NCBI GenBank assembly: GCA_002725625.1
Contig: PBQI01000001.1
Span: forward strand, 35,102-75,675
Source: Rhodospirillaceae bacterium
GTDB taxonomy: Bacteria; Pseudomonadota; Alphaproteobacteria; Rhodospirillales; UBA2165
DNA: 40,574 nt
Reading direction: 5' to 3'
Part shown: in pieces, positions 27,706 through 36,307 of the stretch
Position numbering within the stretch: the stretch's first letter is position 1
Layout: each line of letters opens with the position of its first letter
Made by a program: the position numbers and the translations under genes
The notes under the pieces: generated by a model
What the model saw: only the letters and a program-made list of their open reading frames with translations
What the model was told of the DNA's origin: nothing
The model's database searches: none

Positions 27706-29181
27706 CTACGTGCCACAGAACGTACGCGTAACTAGCTGATCATCACTCGGTGGAGTGGCATAATAGTCCAACCCCGACCGGTATAAATAGGGAAATTTAA
27801 GCACGTCCACAAAATCATTAAATGGTCCGTACTCCCCCTCTTCTACGGCTATATTAATAGCCCCTTCAACAATGTGATTTCTAGCTATATAAATCGGATT
27901 TACACTATACATCAATGCCTGCCTATCCTTCTCGCTAGTATCATCTCTGTTACACCTATCTTTCCACCGACTAATCCAATCCCGATATCGAGAGGAAAAT
28001 TGAAACAAATCTGAAACATTACCAACACCATCGCTGCCTCCGGAAATGTCTGACAGTCTTCTAAACGCTAAAGTAAAGTCATCTTTCTCACTATTCAGAA
28101 TTCCAAAAAACTTTACAAACAAATCATCATCATCCTTTTCTTCAGTCACCAATCCAAATTTTTTCCTAGCATGTTTTTGATAAGACCGCGAGTATAAGTC
28201 TGGAAAAAGCGATAGGGTGTTCTCTAGATCCCCCAAAGCTTTACCTTTATCATCTCCTAGTATTGGCAGCAAGGCCTGCGCCAAGCACGCTAGGTTCCAA
28301 TGACAAATTCCAGGCTGATTACGGTAGGCATACCTTCCTCCACGATCAATTGAACTATACACCGCATGCTCGTCAAATCCATCAATAAATGCGCACGGCC
28401 CATAATCAACTGTTTCACCACTCAGCATCATATTATCTGTGTTCATTACCCCATGAACAAATCCAACTAGCTGCCATCTAGCAACCAAGTCAGCCTGTCT
28501 TGCCATTACAGAGCTTAACATTTCCAATACATACTCCTGAGACTCATTAATTTCCGGATAATGCCTATCAACGACATACTTAACAAGACTATTCAACGAT
28601 TCGAAATCTCCATATGCAGCAAAATACTGATGGGTTCCAATACGTATATGACTACGAGCCACTCGTGTCAATATCGCTCCAGGCAGTTTACCTTCTCGTA
28701 TCACCTTATCTCCCGTTAGTATCGCACCAAGTGACCGGGTGGTTGGTATGCCCAAATGATACATAGCCTCAGACACAATATACTCCCTCAAAACCGGCCC
28801 AAGCGGAGACCTTCCATCACCACCACGCGAGTATGGAGTCGGACCCGACCCCTTGAGTTGTATATCAAACCTTGAATGCCTTGAGGTAATAACCTCTCCA
28901 ACTAGCATAGCCCGTCCATCACCCAATCTTGGTACATAATGACCAAACTGATGTCCAGCATACACAGCAGCAATTGGATCGGCTCCGTTAGGCATCTCAC
29001 AACCGGCCATCATGCTTATACCTTCGTCACTTGCAAGCCATTCAGCATCAATATCCAATTCATCAGCTAACTGCCTATTAACCCTAATCAACTCTGGTTT
29101 ACTAACATCGCTAGGGGAAACGCGTCGATAGAAGGTATTCGGCAATCTGACATAACTATTGTCGAAGCTAATTGGTCTCAT
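27706..29181 (-). CDS. selO: SelO/YdiU protein adenylyltransferase
   Basis: A 491-residue pseudokinase-fold enzyme that AMPylates proteins on Ser, Thr or Tyr and is tied to redox stress in E. coli. Family signatures are YAGHQFGHYVPRLGDGRA, IQLKGSGPTPYSRGGDGRS, REYIVSEAMYHLGIPTTRSL and FVHGVMNTDNM...DYGPCAFID, the last holding the catalytic Asn/Asp pair. The protein ends TFCGT, with Cys where the eukaryotic protein has selenocysteine. Its ATG overlaps the permease stop (TAATG), so it is made with the ABC exporter. The length is normal. Confidence 0.93.
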   Translation of the reverse strand: MRPISFDNSYVRLPNTFYRRVSPSDVSKPELIRVNRQLADELDIDAEWLASDEGISMMAGCEMPNGADPIAAVYAGHQFGHYVPRLGDGRAMLVGEVITSRHSRFDIQLKGSGPTPYSRGGDGRSPLGPVLREYIVSEAMYHLGIPTTRSLGAILTGDKVIREGKLPGAILTRVARSHIRIGTHQYFAAYGDFESLNSLVKYVVDRHYPEINESQEYVLEMLSSVMARQADLVARWQLVGFVHGVMNTDNMMLSGETVDYGPCAFIDGFDEHAVYSSIDRGGRYAYRNQPGICHWNLACLAQALLPILGDDKGKALGDLENTLSLFPDLYSRSYQKHARKKFGLVTEEKDDDDLFVKFFGILNSEKDDFTLAFRRLSDISGGSDGVGNVSDLFQFSSRYRDWISRWKDRCNRDDTSEKDRQALMYSVNPIYIARNHIVEGAINIAVEEGEYGPFNDFVDVLKFPYLYRSGLDYYATPPSDDQLVTRTFCGT

Positions 29182-29954
29182 TATTTACGTTCGTTTCTAA
29201 CAAACAACCATGTGCCAAAAATCACAAATGTGCTAAATAAACCAAAAATAACAATCAGGTTAATGGATGGCTCAGTCAATACAACTGAATTATATTCTGT
29301 TTTACCTTCGTAATAGATGCCTCTAGCCAAGTCTACTGCATATCGCATTGGCGACAGTCGTGAAAGAACATCCATCACTATAGGCAAATCGCCAATAGGA
29401 GTAAACACGCCCGACAGAAATATTTGCGGAAGCATTATAAAGGGAAATATTTGATTGGCTATCCTTTGACTTTTCAAGTTTGACAAAACTAATATACCAA
29501 ACGAACCCCCAAACACACACACTATCACACTAACAACTACCAAACCCAACACAACAGATATATCAAATGGAATACCAATCACAACGCCAAACCCAAGAAT
29601 AGCAATGCCTTGTATTAGAGACACTAGTGACTCTCCAATTATCTTCCCAATCACAATGGTGTAACGTGATATCGGAGACACAAACACCTCCTGAATAAAA
29701 TCGTTCTGTCGATCTTCGATGAGGGAAATAATTCCTAATGCGCTCGACTGAAATAGTGTCTGTGCCAGGACTCCTACAAACACAAAATGCATAAAATCAT
29801 AATCGATCATACTACCTAATCCTGACTGAAAACTACCGCCTAATATGCCAATAAAGATAACAGGAAATATCAGAGATGTCACCAATCTAATTGGGTCCCT
29901 TATAAGTTTCATTAGGTCTCTATATGCAAGCGCAACAACAGCACTCAACTCCAT
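29181..29954 (-). CDS. ABC-2 type exporter permease (DrrB/NodJ-like)
   Basis: A 257-residue inner-membrane protein with six hydrophobic helices and the ABC-2 signature: AYRDLMKLIRDPIRL at the N-terminus and the central block MLPQIFLSGVFTPIGDLP before the fifth helix. It forms the membrane channel for the ATPase encoded just upstream, with which it overlaps by 10 bases. Substrates of the family include antibiotics, lipids and polysaccharides; none can be assigned here. SelO follows with a 1-base overlap. Confidence 0.88.
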   Translation of the reverse strand: MELSAVVALAYRDLMKLIRDPIRLVTSLIFPVIFIGILGGSFQSGLGSMIDYDFMHFVFVGVLAQTLFQSSALGIISLIEDRQNDFIQEVFVSPISRYTIVIGKIIGESLVSLIQGIAILGFGVVIGIPFDISVVLGLVVVSVIVCVFGGSFGILVLSNLKSQRIANQIFPFIMLPQIFLSGVFTPIGDLPIVMDVLSRLSPMRYAVDLARGIYYEGKTEYNSVVLTEPSINLIVIFGLFSTFVIFGTWLFVRNERK

Positions 29955-30886
29955 GAGTCTTCTCCAATTATCTTCAAGTAGGCATCTTCTAATGTAGCGT
30001 CCTGAGTTTCTACGATATTTAAAGGTGTCTCAATATTACGCAAGACTCTATGGATTTCACTCGGATCAATCTGTATCCTAATTCTTCGATTAACCTCATA
30101 ATTCACGCCTAGCGAATCCAACTCGTCAACCAACGCCGATCTGTCATCGCAGTCCACAATAAGATACGCACCAGCCAAGTCCGATTTTACTTCTTCAGGT
30201 GAGCCCAGGCTAACAATCCTGCCTCGGTCAATAATACATATTTTATCCGCATTATTAACCTCCTCAAGGTAATGCGTAGTGAGAAATACGGTCACTCCAT
30301 TTCTTTCTTGTGCATCAGATAGATATTCCCAGAGATTCCGCCTACTCTCCGGATCAAGCCCTGTAGTAGGCTCATCTAGAAAAAGCACCTTGGGAGCATG
30401 GATCAGGCCACGAATAATTTCTAGCTTCCTCTTCATGCCACTCGAAAAAGTATTGATCGGTTTATGTATCTCCGACGCAATACCTAGAACCGTTGCTAGC
30501 TCCTCCACTTTATATTTATATGCCGTCGGCATTGTACCGAATGTAGGTCTAAAACCATACATACCATACAATATGGCATGTAATCTAATATTCTCCTCTG
30601 CAGTAAGATTCTCGTCCAGGCTCCTATTCTGAAATATTATTCCAGAATTTCTGCGCACTCCAGACGGGTCAGTATCAACGTCATATCCACACACTCGTAC
30701 TGTTCCACTAGTCGCTATTAATGTCGTTGTTAGAACAGAAATAGTAGTGGTCTTGCCAGCCCCATTTGGTCCCAGTAACGCAAAAAACTCTCCTTGGTGC
30801 ACATCAAACGAGATGCAATCCACCGCGTTACTCTTCGACTGTGGATATCGCTTCGTCAAACCTTTTACTTCTATTACTGGTTTCAT
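29945..30886 (-). CDS. ABC-2 type exporter ATPase (DrrA/NodI-like)
   Basis: A 313-residue ATPase. Walker A is LLGPNGAGKTTT (near residues 37-48), the Q-loop is IIFQNRSLDENLTAEEN, the signature is FSSGMKRKLEIIRGL, Walker B is VLFLDEPTTGLD and the switch His is in TTHYLEE. A C-terminal DrrA-type domain of about 90 residues follows. The start at 30886 lies 5 bases after TATACA (minus strand, 30897-30892), so the exporter-selO unit may have its own leaderless transcript apart from mak upstream. Confidence 0.93.
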   Translation of the reverse strand: MKPVIEVKGLTKRYPQSKSNAVDCISFDVHQGEFFALLGPNGAGKTTTISVLTTTLIATSGTVRVCGYDVDTDPSGVRRNSGIIFQNRSLDENLTAEENIRLHAILYGMYGFRPTFGTMPTAYKYKVEELATVLGIASEIHKPINTFSSGMKRKLEIIRGLIHAPKVLFLDEPTTGLDPESRRNLWEYLSDAQERNGVTVFLTTHYLEEVNNADKICIIDRGRIVSLGSPEEVKSDLAGAYLIVDCDDRSALVDELDSLGVNYEVNRRIRIQIDPSEIHRVLRNIETPLNIVETQDATLEDAYLKIIGEDSWS

Positions 30887-30891
30887 ATCTC

Positions 30892-30897
30892 TGTATA
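30892..30897 (-). promoter_or_regulatory. TATACA box 5 bases before the exporter ATPase gene
   Basis: On the minus strand AGGTATACA is followed by 5 bases and the ATG at 30886. The same AG/GG-TATACA wording precedes sufS. There is no ribosome-binding site between box and codon. Confidence 0.35.
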
Positions 30898-30921
30898 CCT
30901 AAACAAATTCACATGTAGCTC

Positions 30922-30932
30922 GTCCGCCGGAC
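30922..30932. repeat. GTCCG-C-CGGAC palindrome after mak
   Basis: An 11-base palindrome with one central base lies between the mak stop and the exporter ATPase gene. It is GC-rich against an AT-rich background, but no T-run follows on the minus strand, so it is weak as an intrinsic terminator. Confidence 0.3.
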
Positions 30933-30938
30933 AATGCA

Positions 30939-31868
30939 TTATCTATCCGACCATAGCCATGCCGCTCCACGTACGCCACCAGAATCTCCATGCACAGCTT
31001 TTCTTAATGTAGTGAAACAGTCATCCGAAAAAACATAGCTCAACCACTGATTAGGTACACTTTCGTAGAGATAATCGATATTAGATAATCCTCCTCCCAA
31101 TACAATTACTTCAGGATCCAAAACATTGATAATGGACGCGAGGCCTCGGGCTAAACGGTCCACATAGTCCTCAATTACATGTCGTGCTTTGGGATCATTT
31201 GACTCAAAGAGACGCATTATTTCTATGGGCTCAACACTTCGCCCAGTTAAACGTTGATAGCCAGCCTTCAACCCTGGTCCTGATAAATATGTCTCTATGC
31301 ATCCATTAAGTCCACAGTAGCATTCAGGTCCCGGCAGCTCAGATGTTCTCGGCCACGGAAGAGGATTATGACCCCATTCACCGCCAATTCCATTTAGCCC
31401 CGCCACGACCTTTCCGTCAATAACTATTCCGCCTCCAGTGCCAGTACCAATAATTACACCAAACACACTAGCACTGCCTTTGCCAGCACCATCCACTGCC
31501 TCGGAAAGAGCAAAGCAATTCGCATCATTAGCCAGCATAATTGGCCTACCGATGGCATTTTCAAGGTCTTTGTCAAAACGCTTACCAATTAGTTCGGTAG
31601 TGTTGGCATTCTTTATCCTACCAGTACTGACGGATAATGTACCTGGTATTCCAACACCAACAGTCCCCGACAGTCCGATAACACCTTCTATATGCCTAAC
31701 CAACTCATCTATTGAATAAACAATCTTGTCATAACGATCAGCTAGACCGGCCACAGGCGTATCGATCCTGTAACGCATAATTTCAGTACCGTCAAAGTCA
31801 ATAGCAATTCCCTCGATTTTAGTACCACCTAAATCAATTCCAATTCGACAACTGATACTATTTTGCAT
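30939..31868 (-). CDS. mak: ROK family fructokinase (Mak-like)
   Basis: A 309-residue ROK sugar kinase. The ATP loop is IGIDLGGTKIEG (residues 9-20), the catalytic Asp is in LANDANCFALSEA, and the ROK zinc site is GGEWGHNPLPW plus ECYCGLNGCIETYLSG. The C-terminal block ILDPEVIVLGGGLSN and the tail HGDSGGVRGAAWLW match E. coli manno(fructo)kinase Mak almost word for word, so fructose (or mannose) is the likely substrate rather than glucose. An AAGGTGAT ribosome-binding site supports the start at 31868. It is divergent from the SIS-PfkB cluster, and a shared role in sugar use is plausible. Confidence 0.88.
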   Translation of the reverse strand: MQNSISCRIGIDLGGTKIEGIAIDFDGTEIMRYRIDTPVAGLADRYDKIVYSIDELVRHIEGVIGLSGTVGVGIPGTLSVSTGRIKNANTTELIGKRFDKDLENAIGRPIMLANDANCFALSEAVDGAGKGSASVFGVIIGTGTGGGIVIDGKVVAGLNGIGGEWGHNPLPWPRTSELPGPECYCGLNGCIETYLSGPGLKAGYQRLTGRSVEPIEIMRLFESNDPKARHVIEDYVDRLARGLASIINVLDPEVIVLGGGLSNIDYLYESVPNQWLSYVFSDDCFTTLRKAVHGDSGGVRGAAWLWSDR

Positions 31869-32127
31869 AAATCACCTTTTAAATAGATTACCACTACATT
31901 AGCCAGACCATCTACACATAAACATGAGTAACAATATTCTTCATTCAGCTTTTCAGATGCATCGTCAACAAATCTCCCCGGTAACCATCTGACTCAGATA
32001 TTATCTGCACTCTCTACATATCATTTCTTTCTAAGCAACATACAAATTTTTAACAACCATCGTTAATACATTTCTGATCCGATCTAGCCATGACTTTATT
32101 ATATAATGGGGCCACGGAGAACAGACC
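31869..32127. other. divergent intergenic region, mak-SIS gene
   Basis: 259 bases without a coding signal I would trust. It holds the mak ribosome-binding site (31871-31880, minus strand), the TATAAT box (32102-32107) and the GGAGA site (32116-32120) of the SIS gene. I found no long inverted repeat in it. Confidence 0.4.
32102..32120 (+). promoter_or_regulatory. -10 box and ribosome-binding site of the SIS-PfkB operon
   Basis: TATAAT (32102-32107) is followed by GGAGA (32116-32120), which sits 7 bases before the ATG at 32128. This is one of the few lead genes in the window with both a consensus -10 and a Shine-Dalgarno. The -35 is poor. Confidence 0.5.
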
Positions 32128-33294
32128 ATGAGACAAAACAACATAATCGTACAAGTAGAGAGTCTACCCGAACTTATAAGATCACAAACGCTTGAGTTGA
32201 ACGATCGGGTATGCAACCTTTTCACAAAGGAAATGTGTAATAGCATAGACCACATAATTACGACTGGATGCGGAGACTCACACATGGCGGCGATCGCAAC
32301 CGAACTAGCATTTGAGCAACTCACAAAGATATCGACTGAGCCCCTCAACGCACTAACCGCAAGCAGATATGCTCTAGCCACCAACCACACCAACATCACA
32401 AAAAACACCCTTGTGATTGGCACATCCGTATCAGGCACAGTAGTACGAACGCGCGAAGCATTAGGCATTGCTCGCGACCAAGGCATGATTACAGTCGCTA
32501 TTACTGCTAACCCATCATCACCATTCGGACAAACGGCTAAGCATACCCTGGACTGTACCGTACCAAATTTCATTGATTTTCCAGGCGTACGTTCATACCG
32601 AACTTCTTTGGTGGTGTTGTACCTTATAGCCATCAGAATTTCAGAGGCAAAAGACATAATCACTCCCACTAGAGCGCATCAGTTGCGCAGCGAACTTATC
32701 TCCACAGGAGATGCAATTGAAGCCACAATAGAAGCTAACAGGGACACAGTCATAGAATTAGCGCACAATCTTACGACACAGAACCATTTTGTCTTTGTAG
32801 GGCATGGTCCAAATTACGCTACAGCCATGTTTGGAGCAGCTAAGCTCCTCGAGGCAGCCGGAACACATGCTCTAGCGCAGGACACAGAAGAATGGGGGCA
32901 CTTACAATACTTTACTAATGCCGATATAGATACACCAACATTCATAGTTTCACCAGGTAGCAGGAGTCACAACAGAACAGCGGAAATGCTTATTCCTATG
33001 AATAGAATAGGACGTTATACGATAGGAGTCTGTCCATCTGGGGACAATACAGTAGGAGAACAATGCGATGTCTTTCTGCCCGTCGTCGGTAATACACCTG
33101 AGATATTTTCACCAATCGTCTATCCAACAGCCACCGAGCTATTTGCAGACCATCTAGCCTCAAATTTAGGAGAGGATTATTTCCGTGGATTTAAGGATCT
33201 CTATGACGTCACAGACCTTAATCCATTAAATGGAAATAGCATCCGCACGAGTCAACAAGCTACACTAGATGAGATACTGAAAAATCAGAGTTAG
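32128..33294 (+). CDS. double-SIS phosphosugar isomerase/deglycase-like protein
   Basis: A 388-residue protein made of two SIS domains in the arrangement of the GlmS isomerase half. SIS1 has TTGCGDSHMAA and GTSVSGTVVRTREAL (the Ser-rich phosphosugar loop); SIS2 has FVFVGHGPNYATAMFGAAKLLEAAG and AQDTEEWGHLQYF. The N-terminal glutaminase domain of GlmS is absent, so it cannot take ammonia from glutamine. Similar stand-alone proteins are FrlB/FraB-type deglycases of phosphorylated Amadori compounds and AgaS-like amino-sugar isomerases. The following PfkB kinases could supply a phosphorylated substrate. The exact reaction is unknown. Confidence 0.75.
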   Translation: MRQNNIIVQVESLPELIRSQTLELNDRVCNLFTKEMCNSIDHIITTGCGDSHMAAIATELAFEQLTKISTEPLNALTASRYALATNHTNITKNTLVIGTSVSGTVVRTREALGIARDQGMITVAITANPSSPFGQTAKHTLDCTVPNFIDFPGVRSYRTSLVVLYLIAIRISEAKDIITPTRAHQLRSELISTGDAIEATIEANRDTVIELAHNLTTQNHFVFVGHGPNYATAMFGAAKLLEAAGTHALAQDTEEWGHLQYFTNADIDTPTFIVSPGSRSHNRTAEMLIPMNRIGRYTIGVCPSGDNTVGEQCDVFLPVVGNTPEIFSPIVYPTATELFADHLASNLGEDYFRGFKDLYDVTDLNPLNGNSIRTSQQATLDEILKNQS

Positions 33295-33336
33295 CACATG
33301 CTCTACATAAATAACTGCTAATTCAAACAATACGCT

Positions 33337-34320
33337 ATGGTTAACTATATATCCAATCCTACACAGCCAAACCTGAGCCAAGTCACAGTAATAGGTGATG
33401 CTGGTGTTGATATCATAATCCAACTACCTAAATCACAGGACCAGGCGACTTCATTCAACATAATTCGGCCAATCCTTTCACCGGGTGGAACAGCAGGAAA
33501 CACATCATTATCTCTTGCCCGACTTGGTCATGATGTAACCATGTTTTTTGCTATCGGCTCCGACAGCTACGGGAAATACTTACTGCGCGCATTAGAAGAC
33601 GCAAATATAAGTACGGAACATGTTCATGTCTCACAAGATCATTTCACATTGCATGTCAATGTAATCATTGACCACCTAGGCGAGAGGCACTTCGCTGGAA
33701 ATCCTTATGGCAACTGGGCTTCCGTGTATTATCCGCCTGATAAGGTATCCCATGAAGCAATTGCCAAATCTAGTTGGTTGCATACCACTGGCAATAGTTT
33801 CGATCGTGGAACTACTCCCCAATCTACAATACGATCCATGACAATAGCAAAACAACACAAAATTCCAATATCGCTTGATCTTAACCTGCGCGATCCAAAC
33901 AATCAACTACCTAACCAGTACAAACACGCCATATCGGAAGCAATAGAACTTGCCGATTATGTATTAGGGTCTGCCGATGACGAAATAGCACTTTACACTC
34001 AAATAGATGACCGGAGTAAAGCCGCGCTTGCACTTTCGGCCGGAAAGCGAACCATAATTTCGAGATTAGGTTCAAACGGATGTCTAGTAGCCACACCGTC
34101 AGGTGAAATTACGAAGATACCATCCTATAAGGTGAAAGTGGTAGACACCTTAGGAGCCGGAGACTCATACAATGCCGGTTTTATATCTGCAAAGCTAGAT
34201 GGTGCTTCCACAATCGAAGCTGCCAGAAGAGGCAATGCAATAGCTGCACTCTGTGTAGCAAGTGAAGGCGTAACTGAAAACATTACTATCGAATCAATGC
34301 AGGCACTTATGAATGGTTGA
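33337..34320 (+). CDS. PfkB family carbohydrate kinase, copy 1
   Basis: A 327-residue ribokinase-fold kinase. PfkB motif 1 is GGTAGNTSLSLARLG...GSDSYGKYLL; motif 2 is DTLGAGDSYNAGF with catalytic Asp276 and an intact GAGD anion hole. DLNLRDP in the middle is the pattern seen in 2-keto-3-deoxygluconate and fructo-/fructosamine-type kinases. Substrates of this superfamily include sugars and nucleosides, and sequence alone does not choose. It lies 42 bases after the SIS gene, on the same strand as a second PfkB gene. Confidence 0.85.
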   Translation: MVNYISNPTQPNLSQVTVIGDAGVDIIIQLPKSQDQATSFNIIRPILSPGGTAGNTSLSLARLGHDVTMFFAIGSDSYGKYLLRALEDANISTEHVHVSQDHFTLHVNVIIDHLGERHFAGNPYGNWASVYYPPDKVSHEAIAKSSWLHTTGNSFDRGTTPQSTIRSMTIAKQHKIPISLDLNLRDPNNQLPNQYKHAISEAIELADYVLGSADDEIALYTQIDDRSKAALALSAGKRTIISRLGSNGCLVATPSGEITKIPSYKVKVVDTLGAGDSYNAGFISAKLDGASTIEAARRGNAIAALCVASEGVTENITIESMQALMNG

Positions 34321-34376
34321 TTACTAAACCCAAACACTATCACAACCATGTCACTCTTACAAACAACAGCCATAAT

Positions 34377-35372
34377 ATGGAAAATAACATTAATCCAACA
34401 TACTCCTTACCCAACAGCCTTCTAAACAGACCACTTGCTATCCTATCTTTAGGATCATTCGTTCTAGAGCGAGTAATTAAACTATCTGGCTGGCCACAGG
34501 CTGGTGGACAAGATAATATCACTATAGAATCAATTACCAACACCTTTGGAGGTTGCGCAACGAGCGTTGCCTGCTTTGCCGCTCGCTTCGGGCTCAAATC
34601 TTCAATCATTAGCATGATCGGTGACGATGAGCCATGCCTTACCGCTCTTAAGGAATTACGTGATGCTGGCGTAGCCACAAATCACATGTCCCACTACACC
34701 AATGAACAAGGAAGTCTTATTCGCATCCTTGCCGACCCAACTGGTGAATGGGCATCCTTGAGTATGATAAATCCTAACCTTCAATTCCGCATGGCAGATC
34801 TTCCATCCATTGACTACTTCAGAACCACTAAGATTCTGCACATCGACGGCTATGCATCCCTTAGCCCACTAGGTAACGAGGAGGTAGTATTTGAAGCCAT
34901 CAGTCGAGCTACTGATGCGGGTTGCGTTATATCAGTTGATGCTTGCGTTCCCACCGCTAAACATGCCACCGGCCTATTGAAACGCATATTCGGTTACGCA
35001 GATATTACCTTTGCAAATCTATCCGAAGCACAATTACTCACAGGAGCCGACACACCAACCGCCATAATCGATTCATACCGCCGAATGAATTTAGATTTAG
35101 GGATAGTAAAAAACGGAATGCACGGTTCCTACATAGCTACTCCAACATCAAGCGTACATATTCCTGCATACAAAGTAGATGTGATAGACTCCATAGCCGC
35201 AGGGGACGCATATGTAGCCGGACTGTTGGCTTCCTTATGCAAAGGAATACCACTCATCGAGTCCGCCAAATGTGCAAGCGCATCCGGAGCACTAGCTTGC
35301 CAAGGTGCTGGCTCTTTAAGTAACCACTTTTCATTTAGTGATGTGGCCAAGATGATTTCTCAAGTACAATAA
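34377..35372 (+). CDS. PfkB family carbohydrate kinase, copy 2 (altered GAGD)
   Basis: A 331-residue ribokinase-fold protein, clearly diverged from the copy before it. Motif 1 is FGGCATSVACFAARFG...GDDEPCL. Motif 2 reads DSIAAGDAYVAG: the catalytic Asp277 is kept, but the first Gly of the GAGD anion hole is Ala. Activity is likely but may be modified. I start at the ATG at 34377; a TTG at 34317 that overlaps the previous stop would add 20 unconserved residues. It lies 56 bases after copy 1 and 87 before the phosphorylase pair. Confidence 0.8.
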   Translation: MENNINPTYSLPNSLLNRPLAILSLGSFVLERVIKLSGWPQAGGQDNITIESITNTFGGCATSVACFAARFGLKSSIISMIGDDEPCLTALKELRDAGVATNHMSHYTNEQGSLIRILADPTGEWASLSMINPNLQFRMADLPSIDYFRTTKILHIDGYASLSPLGNEEVVFEAISRATDAGCVISVDACVPTAKHATGLLKRIFGYADITFANLSEAQLLTGADTPTAIIDSYRRMNLDLGIVKNGMHGSYIATPTSSVHIPAYKVDVIDSIAAGDAYVAGLLASLCKGIPLIESAKCASASGALACQGAGSLSNHFSFSDVAKMISQVQ

Positions 35373-35459
35373 CTATACATTCCAAAATAACTTTTCTGGA
35401 GTTGCACTAGCAAAAAACTAAGTATATTACACACCGAGCATAGGACAAATTTAAGCAAT

Positions 35460-36305
35460 ATGAATAAACTACCAGAATACATACATGAACGCATGGGCGG
35501 AAAGCTACAAAAAGGCCAGATCGCCGACTATGTAATAGTACCAGGCAGTCAGGCTCGAATCGAAACGATAATCTCCTACTGGGACGAACACAGTAAACTA
35601 GCGCACCACTATGAATTTTTGGTACATTCAGGCATGCTGGAAGGACAAGCAATCACCGCATGCTCAACGGGAATAGGCGGACGCTCCACCTCAATAGCAA
35701 TTGATGAGATGGCGGCACTTGGGGCCAACACCTTTGTCAGAATAGGAGTTACTGGTGGTATACAGCCAAATATGCAAGTCGGAGACTTAGTAATTGCATC
35801 TGGTGCGGTCAGAATGGACAAGACCAGTGAACACTATGTATTTCTCGAATATCCTGCTGTAGCTGATTTGGAAGTTACATGCGCACTGATTGCAGCTGCA
35901 CAATCGGAAGGTTGTAATTTCCATGTGGGTATCGGAGCAACTGCATCATCATTTTATGCAGGCCAAGGTATAACGTGTCTCAATGGTTACCGTACTACTA
36001 AAATGGATGCCATAGCTTCTGACATCAAAGCAGCAAACGTTTACGACTGGGATTCAGAAACTGCAACTATATTCACTCTTTGCAATCTTTACGGTCTCCG
36101 AGCTGGGCGCCTAAACGTAATAGTAGATGATCCAAATACAGGTCTTTACAATCCAACTGGCGAAGAAACTGCAATCAAAGTAGTTACCGAGGCTGTCAAG
36201 TTACTAATGAAATGGGACAAAACAAAACTCGCCACAAATGACGAAGTTATGCTACCCGAATATCCTCCCAAAATCCATGCAAGCAAAACCCAAGGAAATA
36301 AATAG
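35460..36305 (+). CDS. uridine-phosphorylase-like protein, copy 1
   Basis: A 281-residue NP-I family protein that aligns without gaps to E. coli Udp over most of its length (VIVPGSQAR, ACSTGIGGRSTSIA, RIGVTGGIQ, LEYPAVADLE). Conserved: ribose-side H9 and E200, phosphate-side G29, R33 and R94, uracil-side F165 and Q169. Changed: Udp Arg48 is Y51, Thr94 is V97 and Arg168 is I171. Two of the usual phosphate contacts and one base contact are therefore missing. It may be a phosphorylase with other specificity, or a hydrolase (nucleosidase). The second copy starts 2 bases after its stop. Confidence 0.82.
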   Translation: MNKLPEYIHERMGGKLQKGQIADYVIVPGSQARIETIISYWDEHSKLAHHYEFLVHSGMLEGQAITACSTGIGGRSTSIAIDEMAALGANTFVRIGVTGGIQPNMQVGDLVIASGAVRMDKTSEHYVFLEYPAVADLEVTCALIAAAQSEGCNFHVGIGATASSFYAGQGITCLNGYRTTKMDAIASDIKAANVYDWDSETATIFTLCNLYGLRAGRLNVIVDDPNTGLYNPTGEETAIKVVTEAVKLLMKWDKTKLATNDEVMLPEYPPKIHASKTQGNK

Positions 36306-36307
36306 TC

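Noticed and set aside
30922-30932. GTCCGCCGGAC as a terminator of mak
   Set aside because: The stem is only 5 base pairs with a one-base loop and no T-run follows, so I list it only as a repeat.
32031-32669. 212-codon minus-strand frame opposite the SIS gene
   Set aside because: It is a shadow of the SIS gene, which has clear family motifs, a -10 box and a ribosome-binding site; the antisense frame resembles no family.
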